From CBDATG01 sp965200145 (GTDB taxonomy: Bacteria; Chloroflexota; Dehalococcoidia; Lucifugimonadales; Lucifugimonadaceae), in NCBI GenBank assembly GCA_965200145.1, contig CBDATG010000003.1, forward strand, positions 434,001 through 498,000: a stretch of DNA of 64,000 nt. The letters are read 5' to 3'. Shown one piece after another: positions 23,785 through 31,834 of this stretch (position 1 is its first letter; each line of letters begins with the position of its first letter). The position numbers were made by a program, and so were the translations under genes. The notes beneath the pieces are model-generated. The model was not told the DNA's origin and did no database searches. It worked only from the letters and a program-made list of their open reading frames with translations.

Positions 23785-26046
23785 CTACGCGTTCTCTGAG
23801 ATGCGTGACACGTTGTCTACGCCTTTGAGACGGTCGAAGCGCGAGAAGAGCTGGCTTAACTCGTGGACGCTGTCGACGTAGATCGTGAAGGTTACTACGG
23901 ACTTGCCCGGGTTGGCGCGTTCACCCGTGGACATGGCATGCATGTTTTTGTTTGCTGAGTTCAGGATACCGGTAATCTCATAAACCAGCCCTACGCGGTC
24001 TGAACCTTCTACTCGGATCCTGACCGGGCGCTGGGTGTTGGTGTGACCCCAAGCTAGGTCGATGATGAGATTCGGGTCGCTCGCGTACACGATGTTGGGA
24101 CAGCTCACATGATGCGCGGTGATACCCCGTCCGCGGGTGATGTAGCCGATGATCTCGTCGCCGTAGACGATTGAGCAGCACTTCGGGATGTTGATGCGGC
24201 TGTTGGTCTGTCCCATTACTACGATGCCGTGTTCTGTCCGATGTGCGTCTGGTGGCGGCGCTGATGTTGTATCTATTTCGATGGTTGGTTTTGGGACGGA
24301 CTTTCGCTGGTCTTCGTCGATCGCATCGACTACCGCGTCAACGACCGCTGAGACCACGGCCTGCGACGTGCCGAGGTCGATCAGCAGCGCGTCAACGGAT
24401 TCATAACCTGCGCCTTCGGCGACCTGCTCGGGTTTGCACCGGTAGCCCATCCGTTTCAGCTCATTGATCACCTTCTTCATCTGCACCTTGCCGCCCTGCA
24501 GGCTGGCTTCCCGGTTCTGGCGGCTGTACCACTGTCTGACCTTCGCCAACGCCGACTTGGTCACGAGGAATCCGTTGCGTGGATCGCGCCAATCCAGGCT
24601 GGGTGCTTTGCCAGAGGTTCGATTGATGCGGATCACATCACCCTGCTCCAGCCTGGTGTCGAAACCGACCATCTTGTTGTTGACGATGGCACCAGATGCC
24701 TCATGACCGAGTTGCGTGTGGATCCGGTAGGCAAAGTCAAGCGGAGTCGCGCCGTAGGGCAGCTCAATGATTTCACCTGCCGGAGTGAAGACTTGGACCA
24801 AGTCAGTGTCGAGTATCTCCTCGCGCACGGTGTCGATGAACTCCGCCGGGTCTCCGCCGGTACCTTCAATCCCGAGGAACTCCTTTAGACGCTCCATAGT
24901 GCGAACGTAGACATCGGCGGTTTCGTCGTTGGGTTCGCCATCCTTGTAAGCCCAGTGCGCCGCAACACCTTCCTCGGCGAATCGATGCATCGCCCACGAA
25001 CGAATCTGCACCTCCAACGGCTGGCGGTTCGGACCCATCAAGTTCGTGTGGATCGATTTGTAGCCGTTCATCTTGGGCCGCGAGATGTAGTCGTCATATC
25101 CCCCTGGCATGGCTTCCCACAGCCCGTGTACAACACCCAACGCGGCGTAACATGCCGGCTCATCGTCAACGATTACGCGCAACGCTATCAGGTCGTGGAT
25201 GTCATCGAACGACCGACCCTGCGCTTCATATCGCTTCTTCTTCTGGTAGATGCTGTAGAGATGTTTGGCGCGCCCGCTGATGGAGGCATGGATGCCAGCC
25301 TTGTTCACGACCGCATCGGTCAGCATCTCAACGGCGCGCTTTGCATACTCCTCGCGCTGATCGCGTTTCTGGTTCACCAGACGCTTCATCGTCGCGTACG
25401 CTTCAGGGTCCAGGTGTTGGAAGGACAGATCTTCCAAACGCCACTTGATGTCATACATCCCCAGTCGCTCTGCCAGTGGTGCGTAGACCTCAATCGTTTC
25501 GCGCGCTGTCTTACCTCTGCTCTGCTTGTTCTTCTTGAACTTGAGCGTCTCCATGTTGTTCGTGCGGTCTGCCAGCTTTATCAGCAGTACGCGGAAGTCT
25601 TCGCCGGCGGTAGCGAACATCTTGCGCAAGCTGGCGACGCGTCGCCGTTCGCGCCGATCAGCGTGGCGACGCTTGGTGCGACCTGCCTGGGGCTGTTCGT
25701 CAAGGCGCAGGTCGATCTCGTCCAGCTTGGTGACTCCGTCCACCATGCGCGCCACTGACTTCCCGAAGTATTCCTCGAGCTGCTCCACCGTTACGCCGGT
25801 ATCTTCAACAGTATCGTGAAGCAATCCTGCCGCGAGGACATCGGCGGGCAGCTTGAGTTTGGCAAGCTCGTCGGTCACGCCGATCGGGTGCACGATGTAT
25901 GGCTCGCCAGAGTCTCGCGGTTGTCCTTCGTGGCACTCGGCGGCGAAGTCAAGCGCGCGCTCGACAAATGCGGCATCGTCGTGCTGCAGGTATGACCGCA
26001 CTCGCTGCATGAGCGCGTCGCCGGCGGGATGTCGCTTGGAACTCAC
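23785..26046 (-). CDS. rel: Bifunctional (p)ppGpp synthetase/hydrolase (Rel/SpoT)
   Basis: 753 residues with domains in the standard order. HD hydrolase: HPIGVTDELAKLKL and LLHDTVEDTG (residues 50-85), plus KLADRTNNMETL. Synthetase near 270-350: DLIALRVIVDDEPACY, GYKSIHT. TGS near 415-470: VFTPAGEIIELPYGATPLDF. Zinc-finger-like region with NIPKCCSIVYGDEIIGYITR. C-terminal ACT near 675-750. Both catalytic sites look intact, so it should make and degrade (p)ppGpp in the stringent response. A basic insert (QAGRTKRRHADRRERRR) follows the HD core. GTG 26046 has no good ribosome site and follows a palindromic repeat directly. Confidence 0.94.
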   Translation of the reverse strand: MSSKRHPAGDALMQRVRSYLQHDDAAFVERALDFAAECHEGQPRDSGEPYIVHPIGVTDELAKLKLPADVLAAGLLHDTVEDTGVTVEQLEEYFGKSVARMVDGVTKLDEIDLRLDEQPQAGRTKRRHADRRERRRVASLRKMFATAGEDFRVLLIKLADRTNNMETLKFKKNKQSRGKTARETIEVYAPLAERLGMYDIKWRLEDLSFQHLDPEAYATMKRLVNQKRDQREEYAKRAVEMLTDAVVNKAGIHASISGRAKHLYSIYQKKKRYEAQGRSFDDIHDLIALRVIVDDEPACYAALGVVHGLWEAMPGGYDDYISRPKMNGYKSIHTNLMGPNRQPLEVQIRSWAMHRFAEEGVAAHWAYKDGEPNDETADVYVRTMERLKEFLGIEGTGGDPAEFIDTVREEILDTDLVQVFTPAGEIIELPYGATPLDFAYRIHTQLGHEASGAIVNNKMVGFDTRLEQGDVIRINRTSGKAPSLDWRDPRNGFLVTKSALAKVRQWYSRQNREASLQGGKVQMKKVINELKRMGYRCKPEQVAEGAGYESVDALLIDLGTSQAVVSAVVDAVVDAIDEDQRKSVPKPTIEIDTTSAPPPDAHRTEHGIVVMGQTNSRINIPKCCSIVYGDEIIGYITRGRGITAHHVSCPNIVYASDPNLIIDLAWGHTNTQRPVRIRVEGSDRVGLVYEITGILNSANKNMHAMSTGERANPGKSVVTFTIYVDSVHELSQLFSRFDRLKGVDNVSRISENA

Positions 26047-26049
26047 AAA

Positions 26050-26117
26050 GATTCGCAGGATGTAGCAGGATAGAAGTAGTTACCCCCTATTTTATCCTGC
26101 GCATCCTGCCAATCCCA
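26050..26117. repeat. Dispersed palindromic repeat, copy 3
   Basis: GATTCGCAGGATGTAGCAGG, centre GTTACCCCC, end ATCCTGCGCATCCTGCCAAT. Directly upstream of the rel GTG start. Confidence 0.8.
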
Positions 26118-26121
26118 GGGA

Positions 26122-26211
26122 ATCAACACGGATACACAGGATAGGCCAGGATAGGGGGGCAGGTGTTACCCCCGCGTAGTTATCCTGCGCATCCTGCTTA
26201 TCCTTGTTAAA
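26122..26211. repeat. Dispersed palindromic repeat, copy 4
   Basis: About 90 bases and nearly identical to the copy that forms the 3' end of higA copy 1, including AATCAACACGGATACACAGG and TTACCCCCGCGTAG, but here in non-coding DNA between rel and the LRR-Fn3 gene. Confidence 0.88.
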
Positions 26212-26236
26212 CCACGCGTCGACGTGGACGGGTCGT

Positions 26237-26256
26237 GGGCGGTTCACGAACCGCCC
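26237..26256. terminator. Perfect hairpin GGGCGGTTC-AC-GAACCGCCC
   Basis: A 9-bp perfect inverted repeat with a two-base centre, followed by CCTACGGGG. The same GGGCGGTTC...GAACCGCCCCTACGGGG motif is familiar as a dispersed element in other Chloroflexota-type genomes (from memory, not checked). It lies in the 276-base spacer between the LRR-Fn3 gene and rel. No T run follows, so terminator function is uncertain; it may be another repeat family. Confidence 0.35.
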
Positions 26257-26289
26257 CTACGGGGATGTTGGCCGGTAAAAGACGCCAAC

Positions 26290-26368
26290 CAACAGGGATA
26301 GGCAGGATAGGCCAGGTGGGTATTACCCCCTAGCTGCTATCCTGCGTATCCTGTGCATCCCTGTTAGT
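26290..26368. repeat. Dispersed palindromic repeat, copy 5 (overlaps surface-protein 3' end)
   Basis: AACAGGGATAGGCAGGATAG, centre TATTACCCCC, end ATCCTGCGTATCCTGTGCAT and CCCTGTTAG. Its right arm, read on the minus strand, is the last 15 codons and stop of the gene at 26323. Confidence 0.88.
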
Positions 26369-29300
26369 ATTGCTGCGCCTGCTAGCAGCATTAGCACTAC
26401 TGCTATGGCGCCCGGGGCTGTTGCGCCGGCTTCTGGGAGGTCTTCCTCTGGCGCAGGTGTTGGCGGCAGCGCAGGGACGGTGCCCAGCTGTGCCACGCCT
26501 ACTGTTGCTGGCAGCGTTGACAGCGCGCCGCATACCGTCAGGCCGCCACCGCCCGCGTTCGTCCGCACCTTCGTCGTCAGCAGCGCGAAGCTGCCGTCAG
26601 ACTTGCGCTCTATCGCTACCACATTGGACAGGTCTGCGCGGAACTGCTCTGGGAACGGCAAGCACACCGTCAGCGGATCGTCCAGATCGCCGTAGGATGC
26701 CAGCGGCGGGTCGCCGTCCTGTGCTATTACGTTGATGTCGTAGAAGCTGCCCGCTACCGACATGCTCGCACCTGGCACTGGCGCCGGCACAGGTATGGTA
26801 GACACCGCCGCCATCACTCCCACGAGTGTCCGGTCCGGGACCGCGCCCGCGGGTGCTGATACGGTGAACCCAGCGCCGGTGAAGGTGCCGCCGTCTACCG
26901 GCGTGAACACCGAGTATGTGTTTTCGGCGTTATCCATCAGGGATTCTGGTATCGGTCCGGCAGGGTTGATCGGGTCGGGTTGCGGACCCAGATCCACGGC
27001 AGCGCGGGTGACCCTGATCGTGAACGTCGCGATGCACGGCACGCGTTCTGCCGCCGTGACCTCCGTGGCACCCAAGTGATGGCTCAGACAGATGCCATCC
27101 GGCTGTGCCTCGGCAGTGATCGTGTATGTCCCGGGCGAGCTCGGCGCAGTGTACGTCACGCGCTGGCCGTTGCTCGGCGTCGCGAACGAGCCGCCGCCAG
27201 AGCCCTGTTCGCTCCAGCGGAACACCAGCTGACCGTCCAACTTCCCAGGAAGCGCGTTATCCAGATCCCCCTGCGAGTCGTACACATCAACCCGCAGCTG
27301 TATCGACTCGCCAGCGCGCATCGCGATCTCGCGTATCGTCGGCTTGATCGTGTCTACTTCTGGCAGTCCGGTGTATATCGTGCCAGCAACGCCTGCCGAC
27401 TCGCCATGTCCTGCCATTCCGACCGCGCGCAGCTGGATGTCGAATGCTCCGCTGAGCCCGGTTACGTATGTGACCTGTCGCGAGCCGCGCGCGCCGACGT
27501 GACGCACCTGCGTCCACGCTGACCACTCCATCGCTCCGGTCGCACGCGTGCGGTACTCATAAGCCTCTACATCGTGATGCGCCGGACCATCCCAGCTAAG
27601 CTTCACTACACCAGATTCCTTCTCCACGGTGACCGTCATCGGACGCTCTGCAAGGATGACCTCATCGGACAGCGCACCCGCCGCCGAAAGAGTCCTCACC
27701 TGCACCTGATACGCCTTATCGGCGTCTAAGCCCGTTATCGTCACCGTCTTGTCGCCATCCGATGGCGTTACTGCGACAGATGCCCAGTCCTGATCCCAGC
27801 CCGCGTTGGCATCCACTCGGAGCGCCCTGTAGCGAATCTCGTAGGCAGCGAACGTCGCAGAGTGTTTGTGCGTGAAGGTTATAGTCATGCTGGTGTCATC
27901 CTGCGCCAACAGCGCACGCGGCACTGCAACGGTCGCAGCGGCACCCAGCAGCGGCGCAGACCAGTGCGGGATGATGTAGCAGTCAGGCAATGCGACACTC
28001 AAATACGCTAGATGACCCGCACCGACAGAAGCATCGTCAGGGCAGGTCGTGCCAGCCGTCTGGTATCCTGCGTCGGCGCCCTCTCGCACATAGTAGTCGG
28101 TCGTCGTCAGGTCAAGCGTCGTGGGCGTCATTGGTGGCGTAGTGCCTCCACCGGCGCCAGCGGTGATCGCCGCCTCGATCGCACTCCGCAGGGCAGCACC
28201 GCCAGTGTATGACGTTACGTTGGAGGTGATACCCGTGAAGAGCTTGGTCGAGTAGAAGTGCTGCGTCACCGGATTGCCGATCAGGTGCAGTCCCAACTCC
28301 GTTTGCAGTTGCGCGCCGGTTGCAGGACGACGGTACCCGAGGTTCCCCAGCTGCTCGAACCAGCGGGTGTTCACCCGTGTCAAGGCGTTGTTGGAAAGGT
28401 CAAGCGTGTTGAGCCAAGTGAGCGGGTCGAAGACACGGTCTGCAATGCCAGTGTAGGTCAGCTGGTTGTCATCGAGGAAGAGCGCATTGCCCTCAGTCGC
28501 GGTAACCGCCGCCAGTCCTGCGAACAGGTCGGCGGGCAACGTCGTCAGCGCATTGCCCGACAGGTCGAGCCAGCGCAGTGGCAAACCCGTAAACAGGCGC
28601 GGCGGCAGCGTCTCAAACGCATTGCCAGAGAGGTTGAAGTGCGTAGCATTCACAAGGTACGCGAAGTCGTTCGGATCTAGCGAAGTCAGCCGGGTGTCAG
28701 ATCCACCAGGTCGCAGGTCAAACGGATTCGCAGCATTCGTCGCGGCATAGTCACGCAGATTGTTGATCGATACATTCTGCTCGGTAGACGCGGTGCACTC
28801 TGTCAGCGCCATCACATCTGCAGGAACTGGCCCGGCGACGCCGGGTGCGAAAGTGTCGTCCTTGAGCAGCCTGATGACCTCCTTCGCAACGGCGGGTGTG
28901 CGTGTGCACAGGTTCACCGTGGCGGTGCCGCTGAGCCCGCGGCCGAGTGCCAGTGTGCGGTCGTGTCCCCAGTAGTTGTGCACCGGCCAGTTGTTCGAGT
29001 CTCCGAAGTACCAGAAGTCAGCCCGCGGCGCACCAGATGCTAGCGATGTGCCATCGGCGGCGTAGTCGTCCCAGTTGTCGAACGGTCCGGTGTAACCGGT
29101 AGGTGATTGCAGCTGGGCTCTCGTGCGGGTGTGTGCGGCGGTCTGGTCTGCAGTAGCGTTCCCCCAGGCGCGTTTATCTGCACCGTTAGTTGTGGTCGAA
29201 TTGCTGTCGCCATAGCAGTTGTCAAGTTGGGTACCGGTTCCGACTTGGTATGCGATGAGGCCGTGGCGGTGTGGGACGTTGGCGAAGGAATTGATGGTTC

Positions 29301-30165
29301 CAGATGAGAATGAGTTGAGGCATCTGGCTCGGTTGGTGCCGGTCTGGTTGCTGAACTGGTATGCCATCAAGCCCGAGTACTGATGGCCGGTGTTATCTCC
29401 AACTTTGACACCACGAGTGTATGAGTGTGCGATCAGTCCTGCGTGGTCGCTACCGGTCCGGACGACACCGACCAATCCGCCAGAGCGTCCCCGATGGAGC
29501 TGCCCGCCCTCCACATAACTGCCGATTACGCTACCGCCCAAATCCGCTGCTATCATGCCGTGGTGTCGTTCGCCAGTAGCGAACTGCGGGTTGACCAAGC
29601 CCAGACCTTCCACCGAGCCTGTGCCACCAATCGCCGAGAAAAAGCCAACCCAGTTGGCGGTTGTTCTCCGATCGGCGTTGGACACCCGGTATCCATTGCC
29701 GACCAGTTTGGCGGTGAAGTCTGATCCCTTCGAGGCACCGTACGCCTTCCCGATCGGCACCCAACCTCCTACTGCGTTGATGTCGTTGACCAGCTCGTAG
29801 CCGATGCACGATGCCACTGGGTCGGTAGCCGGGTCGTTGTCGTGGTCTCGGGGGGGGCAGCCCATAGCGGTCATAGGCGCGGGATAAGCCGGGCTCATGC
29901 CCGTGGCGTAAGCGGTCGGTGCAGACGGCCAGCCGCCGCGAGACTCTGGGGTGCCATCGCCGTTCAGGTCGTAGTGTATCGCCTGCAGCTGCGCCTTAGT
30001 CTTGACCTCGATCAGCCCATCATTGTCAACATCGTAGTCAATAAGGTGCGACGTCGCCACGACAGAGTGCCGCGCATCGCCCGCAACAAAGACAGCGGTA
30101 AGCATCAGCACCGCCGCCGCCGCAACAAGCGCAACATTGCGAACAGACTTCAAAGGAATATGCAT
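26323..30165 (-). CDS. LRR and Fn3 surface protein with C-terminal membrane anchor
   Basis: 1280 residues from ATG 30165 (the frame opens at 30183). Order: signal peptide (NVALVAAAAVLMLTAVFVA); IDYDVDNDGLIEVKTKAQL; GLUG-like repeats ending in short cysteine-containing segments; leucine-rich repeats (LRWLDLSGNALTTLPADLFAG and NTLDLSNNALTRV); two Fn3-like domains; an Ig-like domain (VTYTAPSSPGTYTITAEA); a ZU5-like stretch (FTVSAPAGAVPDRTLVG); a Pro-rich spacer; LPEAGATAP, a hydrophobic helix, and a basic tail MHRIRRIAARG. The end resembles an LPxTG-type sorting signal. The basic tail is encoded by a dispersed palindromic repeat. Probably displayed on the surface, for adhesion or carbohydrate/protein binding. 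Small paralogue of the giant protein at 31789. Confidence 0.8.
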   Translation of the reverse strand: MHIPLKSVRNVALVAAAAVLMLTAVFVAGDARHSVVATSHLIDYDVDNDGLIEVKTKAQLQAIHYDLNGDGTPESRGGWPSAPTAYATGMSPAYPAPMTAMGCPPRDHDNDPATDPVASCIGYELVNDINAVGGWVPIGKAYGASKGSDFTAKLVGNGYRVSNADRRTTANWVGFFSAIGGTGSVEGLGLVNPQFATGERHHGMIAADLGGSVIGSYVEGGQLHRGRSGGLVGVVRTGSDHAGLIAHSYTRGVKVGDNTGHQYSGLMAYQFSNQTGTNRARCLNSFSSGTINSFANVPHRHGLIAYQVGTGTQLDNCYGDSNSTTTNGADKRAWGNATADQTAAHTRTRAQLQSPTGYTGPFDNWDDYAADGTSLASGAPRADFWYFGDSNNWPVHNYWGHDRTLALGRGLSGTATVNLCTRTPAVAKEVIRLLKDDTFAPGVAGPVPADVMALTECTASTEQNVSINNLRDYAATNAANPFDLRPGGSDTRLTSLDPNDFAYLVNATHFNLSGNAFETLPPRLFTGLPLRWLDLSGNALTTLPADLFAGLAAVTATEGNALFLDDNQLTYTGIADRVFDPLTWLNTLDLSNNALTRVNTRWFEQLGNLGYRRPATGAQLQTELGLHLIGNPVTQHFYSTKLFTGITSNVTSYTGGAALRSAIEAAITAGAGGGTTPPMTPTTLDLTTTDYYVREGADAGYQTAGTTCPDDASVGAGHLAYLSVALPDCYIIPHWSAPLLGAAATVAVPRALLAQDDTSMTITFTHKHSATFAAYEIRYRALRVDANAGWDQDWASVAVTPSDGDKTVTITGLDADKAYQVQVRTLSAAGALSDEVILAERPMTVTVEKESGVVKLSWDGPAHHDVEAYEYRTRATGAMEWSAWTQVRHVGARGSRQVTYVTGLSGAFDIQLRAVGMAGHGESAGVAGTIYTGLPEVDTIKPTIREIAMRAGESIQLRVDVYDSQGDLDNALPGKLDGQLVFRWSEQGSGGGSFATPSNGQRVTYTAPSSPGTYTITAEAQPDGICLSHHLGATEVTAAERVPCIATFTIRVTRAAVDLGPQPDPINPAGPIPESLMDNAENTYSVFTPVDGGTFTGAGFTVSAPAGAVPDRTLVGVMAAVSTIPVPAPVPGASMSVAGSFYDINVIAQDGDPPLASYGDLDDPLTVCLPFPEQFRADLSNVVAIERKSDGSFALLTTKVRTNAGGGGLTVCGALSTLPATVGVAQLGTVPALPPTPAPEEDLPEAGATAPGAIAVVLMLLAGAAILTGMHRIRRIAARG

Positions 30166-30193
30166 GGTAGGCAAGACCCCCAATCAACGCGGG

Positions 30194-30266
30194 AATTCAC
30201 AAAGATATACAGTATATTACAAGATACCACCCCCAATTATCCTGCCTATCCTGCACATCCCTGCGA
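30194..30266. repeat. Dispersed palindromic repeat, copy 6 (degenerate)
   Basis: TTCACAAAGATATACAGTAT to ATCCTGCCTATCCTGCACAT and CCCTGCG; one arm has drifted. Lies upstream of the LRR-Fn3 gene start. Confidence 0.7.
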
Positions 30267-30267
30267 A

Positions 30268-30370
30268 CTAACAAGGATAGACAGGATAGGGCAAGATAGG
30301 GTGGAAATGTTAAGTTGGGATCGCGTGCCACACCTTTGGCATCCTGCGTATCCTGTGCATCCCTGTTAAT
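30268..30370. repeat. Dispersed palindromic repeat, copy 7
   Basis: CTAACAAGGATAGACAGGAT left arm and ATCCTGCGTATCCTGTGCAT right arm separated by a longer, unrelated centre. Directly upstream of the orphan higA gene; together with copy 6 it fills the divergent spacer. Confidence 0.8.
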
Positions 30371-30395
30371 CTGTTGCTCGAAGGGAGGTTTGATC

Positions 30396-30929
30396 TTGCC
30401 TGAAAACATTAAAGTCACAAACGATGCGGAGCACGCGGCTGCTATGAAGCGCCTCGATGCGGTGATAGAGACGGATGTTGATCCGTCAGAGGTCGAGGAG
30501 TACCGTGCGCTGGTGCAGGCGATTGTGGCCTACGAGCAGGAGCATTTCGAGTTCTGGAAGCTGACGTCAGATGGCGCAGACCACTTGGAGTACATGTTGG
30601 ACGAGGAGCAGACCACCCTGGACGAGCTGGTCCCGGTGTTCGGCGGCATGGAGCCGTTCCTGGACTTCATGACACGCCGGCGCGAACTGGACCCGGCGAC
30701 TCTGGAGGCTCTGGTGTCCGAGCTGGGCATCAGGCGTGAGGACCTCGACAAGCCGTTCTGCAAGCCTGAGGGCTGGGAGGACATCACGCTGGAGAACTCG
30801 ACGTGCTGCGACGAGGACCCATGCCCGATGGACGTACCCGAGTGGCGCGAGCGGCTGAAGGCATACAGGGAGCGCGAACTAACAAGGATAGACAGGATAG
30901 GCAAGGATAGGGTGGGGATTACCCCCTGA
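30396..30929 (+). CDS. higA: HigA-like antitoxin, copy 2 (no adjacent toxin upstream)
   Basis: 177 residues, close paralogue of the HigA proteins at 22871 and 31263: AEHAAAMKRLDAV start, TTLDELVPVFGGMEPFLDFM, LVSELGIRREDLDKPF, and the cysteine motif in NSTCCDEDPCPMDVPEWRE. Start is TTG 30396 with GGGAGG seven bases before; alignment to the paralogues supports it. The tail LTRIDRIGKDRVGITP and the stop come from a palindromic repeat. Unlike the other two it has no HigB gene upstream; the higB at 30974 belongs to the next pair. It may be an orphan anti-addiction protein or the remains of a third module. Confidence 0.72.
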   Translation: MPENIKVTNDAEHAAAMKRLDAVIETDVDPSEVEEYRALVQAIVAYEQEHFEFWKLTSDGADHLEYMLDEEQTTLDELVPVFGGMEPFLDFMTRRRELDPATLEALVSELGIRREDLDKPFCKPEGWEDITLENSTCCDEDPCPMDVPEWRERLKAYRERELTRIDRIGKDRVGITP

Positions 30930-30963
30930 TCATCATCCTGTGTATCCTGTGCATCCTTGTTAG
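30878..30963. repeat. Dispersed palindromic repeat, copy 8 (overlaps orphan higA 3' end)
   Basis: CTAACAAGGATAGACAGGAT, centre GGTGGGGATTACCCCC, end ATCCTGTGTATCCTGTGCAT and CCTTGTTAG: the clearest palindrome of the family. Its left arm and centre are the last 17 codons of the orphan higA. Confidence 0.9.
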
Positions 30964-30973
30964 TCTTGCATGA

Positions 30974-31258
30974 ATGAAGATTACCAACAGCCCTGATGTT
31001 GATCGTTACACGCGGCGTTACCCTGATGCGGCCAATCACTTGAGGCGATGGAAGCGTAAGGTCCTTGATGCACAGTGGCGCACTCCGCATGATGTTCCGC
31101 CGCAGATTAGGCGCATCGGCAACAGGCGGTTGATATTCAACATCAGCAAGAACAGATATCGCCTAATTGCCACAGTGAACTACCAACTAGGCACCGTACG
31201 GGTCCGTTTTTTCGGCACCCATGCGGAGTACAACGAAGTCAACCATAGGGAGGTTTGA
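30974..31258 (+). CDS. higB: HigB-family toxin, copy 2
   Basis: 94 residues, paralogue of the toxin at 23413: RRWKRKVLDAQWRTPHDV, NRRLIFNISKNRYRLIATVN and the end VRFFGTHAEYNEVN. Residues thought to be needed for RNA cleavage (the NRY/R and H-x2-Y regions) are retained. Its stop is 4 bases before the higA start and it contains the ribosome site of that gene. A palindromic repeat lies just upstream, where the promoter would be expected. Confidence 0.87.
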   Translation: MKITNSPDVDRYTRRYPDAANHLRRWKRKVLDAQWRTPHDVPPQIRRIGNRRLIFNISKNRYRLIATVNYQLGTVRVRFFGTHAEYNEVNHREV

Positions 31259-31262
31259 GACC

Positions 31263-31802
31263 ATGGCAGAGATTAAGCCGATCACGACCGCGTCGGAGCA
31301 CGCGGCTGCTCTCAAGCGTCTCGATGCGGTGATGGAGATCGAGTTGGACGAGGCACAGGTTGAGGAGTACAGCGCGCTCGCACAGGCGATCCAGGACTAC
31401 GAGTCGGAGAACTCATGGCTCGCGAATTTGGAAACGGATGCCGTGCACGAAATCGAGTTCCTGCTGGACGAGGAAGATATCATGCTGGACCAGCTCCTAC
31501 CAGTGTTCGGCGGAATGCAACCCTTCATCGAGTTCATGACGCGCCGGCAGAACCTGGACCCAAAGACGCTGGAAGCACTGGTCTCAGACCTGGGAATCGA
31601 TCGCGAGGAAATCGACAAGCCGTTCTGCAAGCCTGAAGGCTGGAATCACATCACGCTGGAGAAGGTAGACTGCTGCGACGAAGACCCCTGCCCCATGGGC
31701 ATAGGCGAATGGCGAGAACGCCTACTCGCACACAGAGAACAACCACTAACACAGATAGACAGGATAGGGCAGGATAACAGGGTCGGGATTACCCCCGCGT
31801 AG
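31263..31802 (+). CDS. higA: HigA-like antitoxin, copy 3
   Basis: 179 residues. MAEIKPITTASEHAAALKRL start, IMLDQLLPVFGGMQPFIEFM, LVSDLGIDREEIDKPF and the motif KVDCCDEDPCPMGIGEWRE; the NST before the cysteines in the paralogues is KVD here. ATG 31263 has GGGAGG 7 bases upstream, overlapping the higB stop region. The tail LTQIDRIGQDNRVGITPA is repeat-encoded and has one extra codon relative to the orphan copy. Its stop codon overlaps the 3' end of the convergent giant surface-protein gene by 14 bases. Confidence 0.78.
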   Translation: MAEIKPITTASEHAAALKRLDAVMEIELDEAQVEEYSALAQAIQDYESENSWLANLETDAVHEIEFLLDEEDIMLDQLLPVFGGMQPFIEFMTRRQNLDPKTLEALVSDLGIDREEIDKPFCKPEGWNHITLEKVDCCDEDPCPMGIGEWRERLLAHREQPLTQIDRIGQDNRVGITPA

Positions 31803-31834
31803 TTATCCTGCGTATCCTGTGCATCCCTGTTAAT
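31746..31834. repeat. Dispersed palindromic repeat, copy 9 (shared by two convergent genes)
   Basis: CTAACACAGATAGACAGGAT, centre GGATTACCCCCGCGTAG, end ATCCTGCGTATCCTGTGCAT and CCCTGTTAA. The left arm ends higA copy 3 on the plus strand, and the right arm ends the giant Fn3 gene on the minus strand; both stop codons are in its centre. Confidence 0.9.

Noticed and set aside
24955..25758. A 267-codon plus-strand frame opposite rel
   Set aside because: Antisense to the conserved synthetase domain of rel; protein has no recognisable features.
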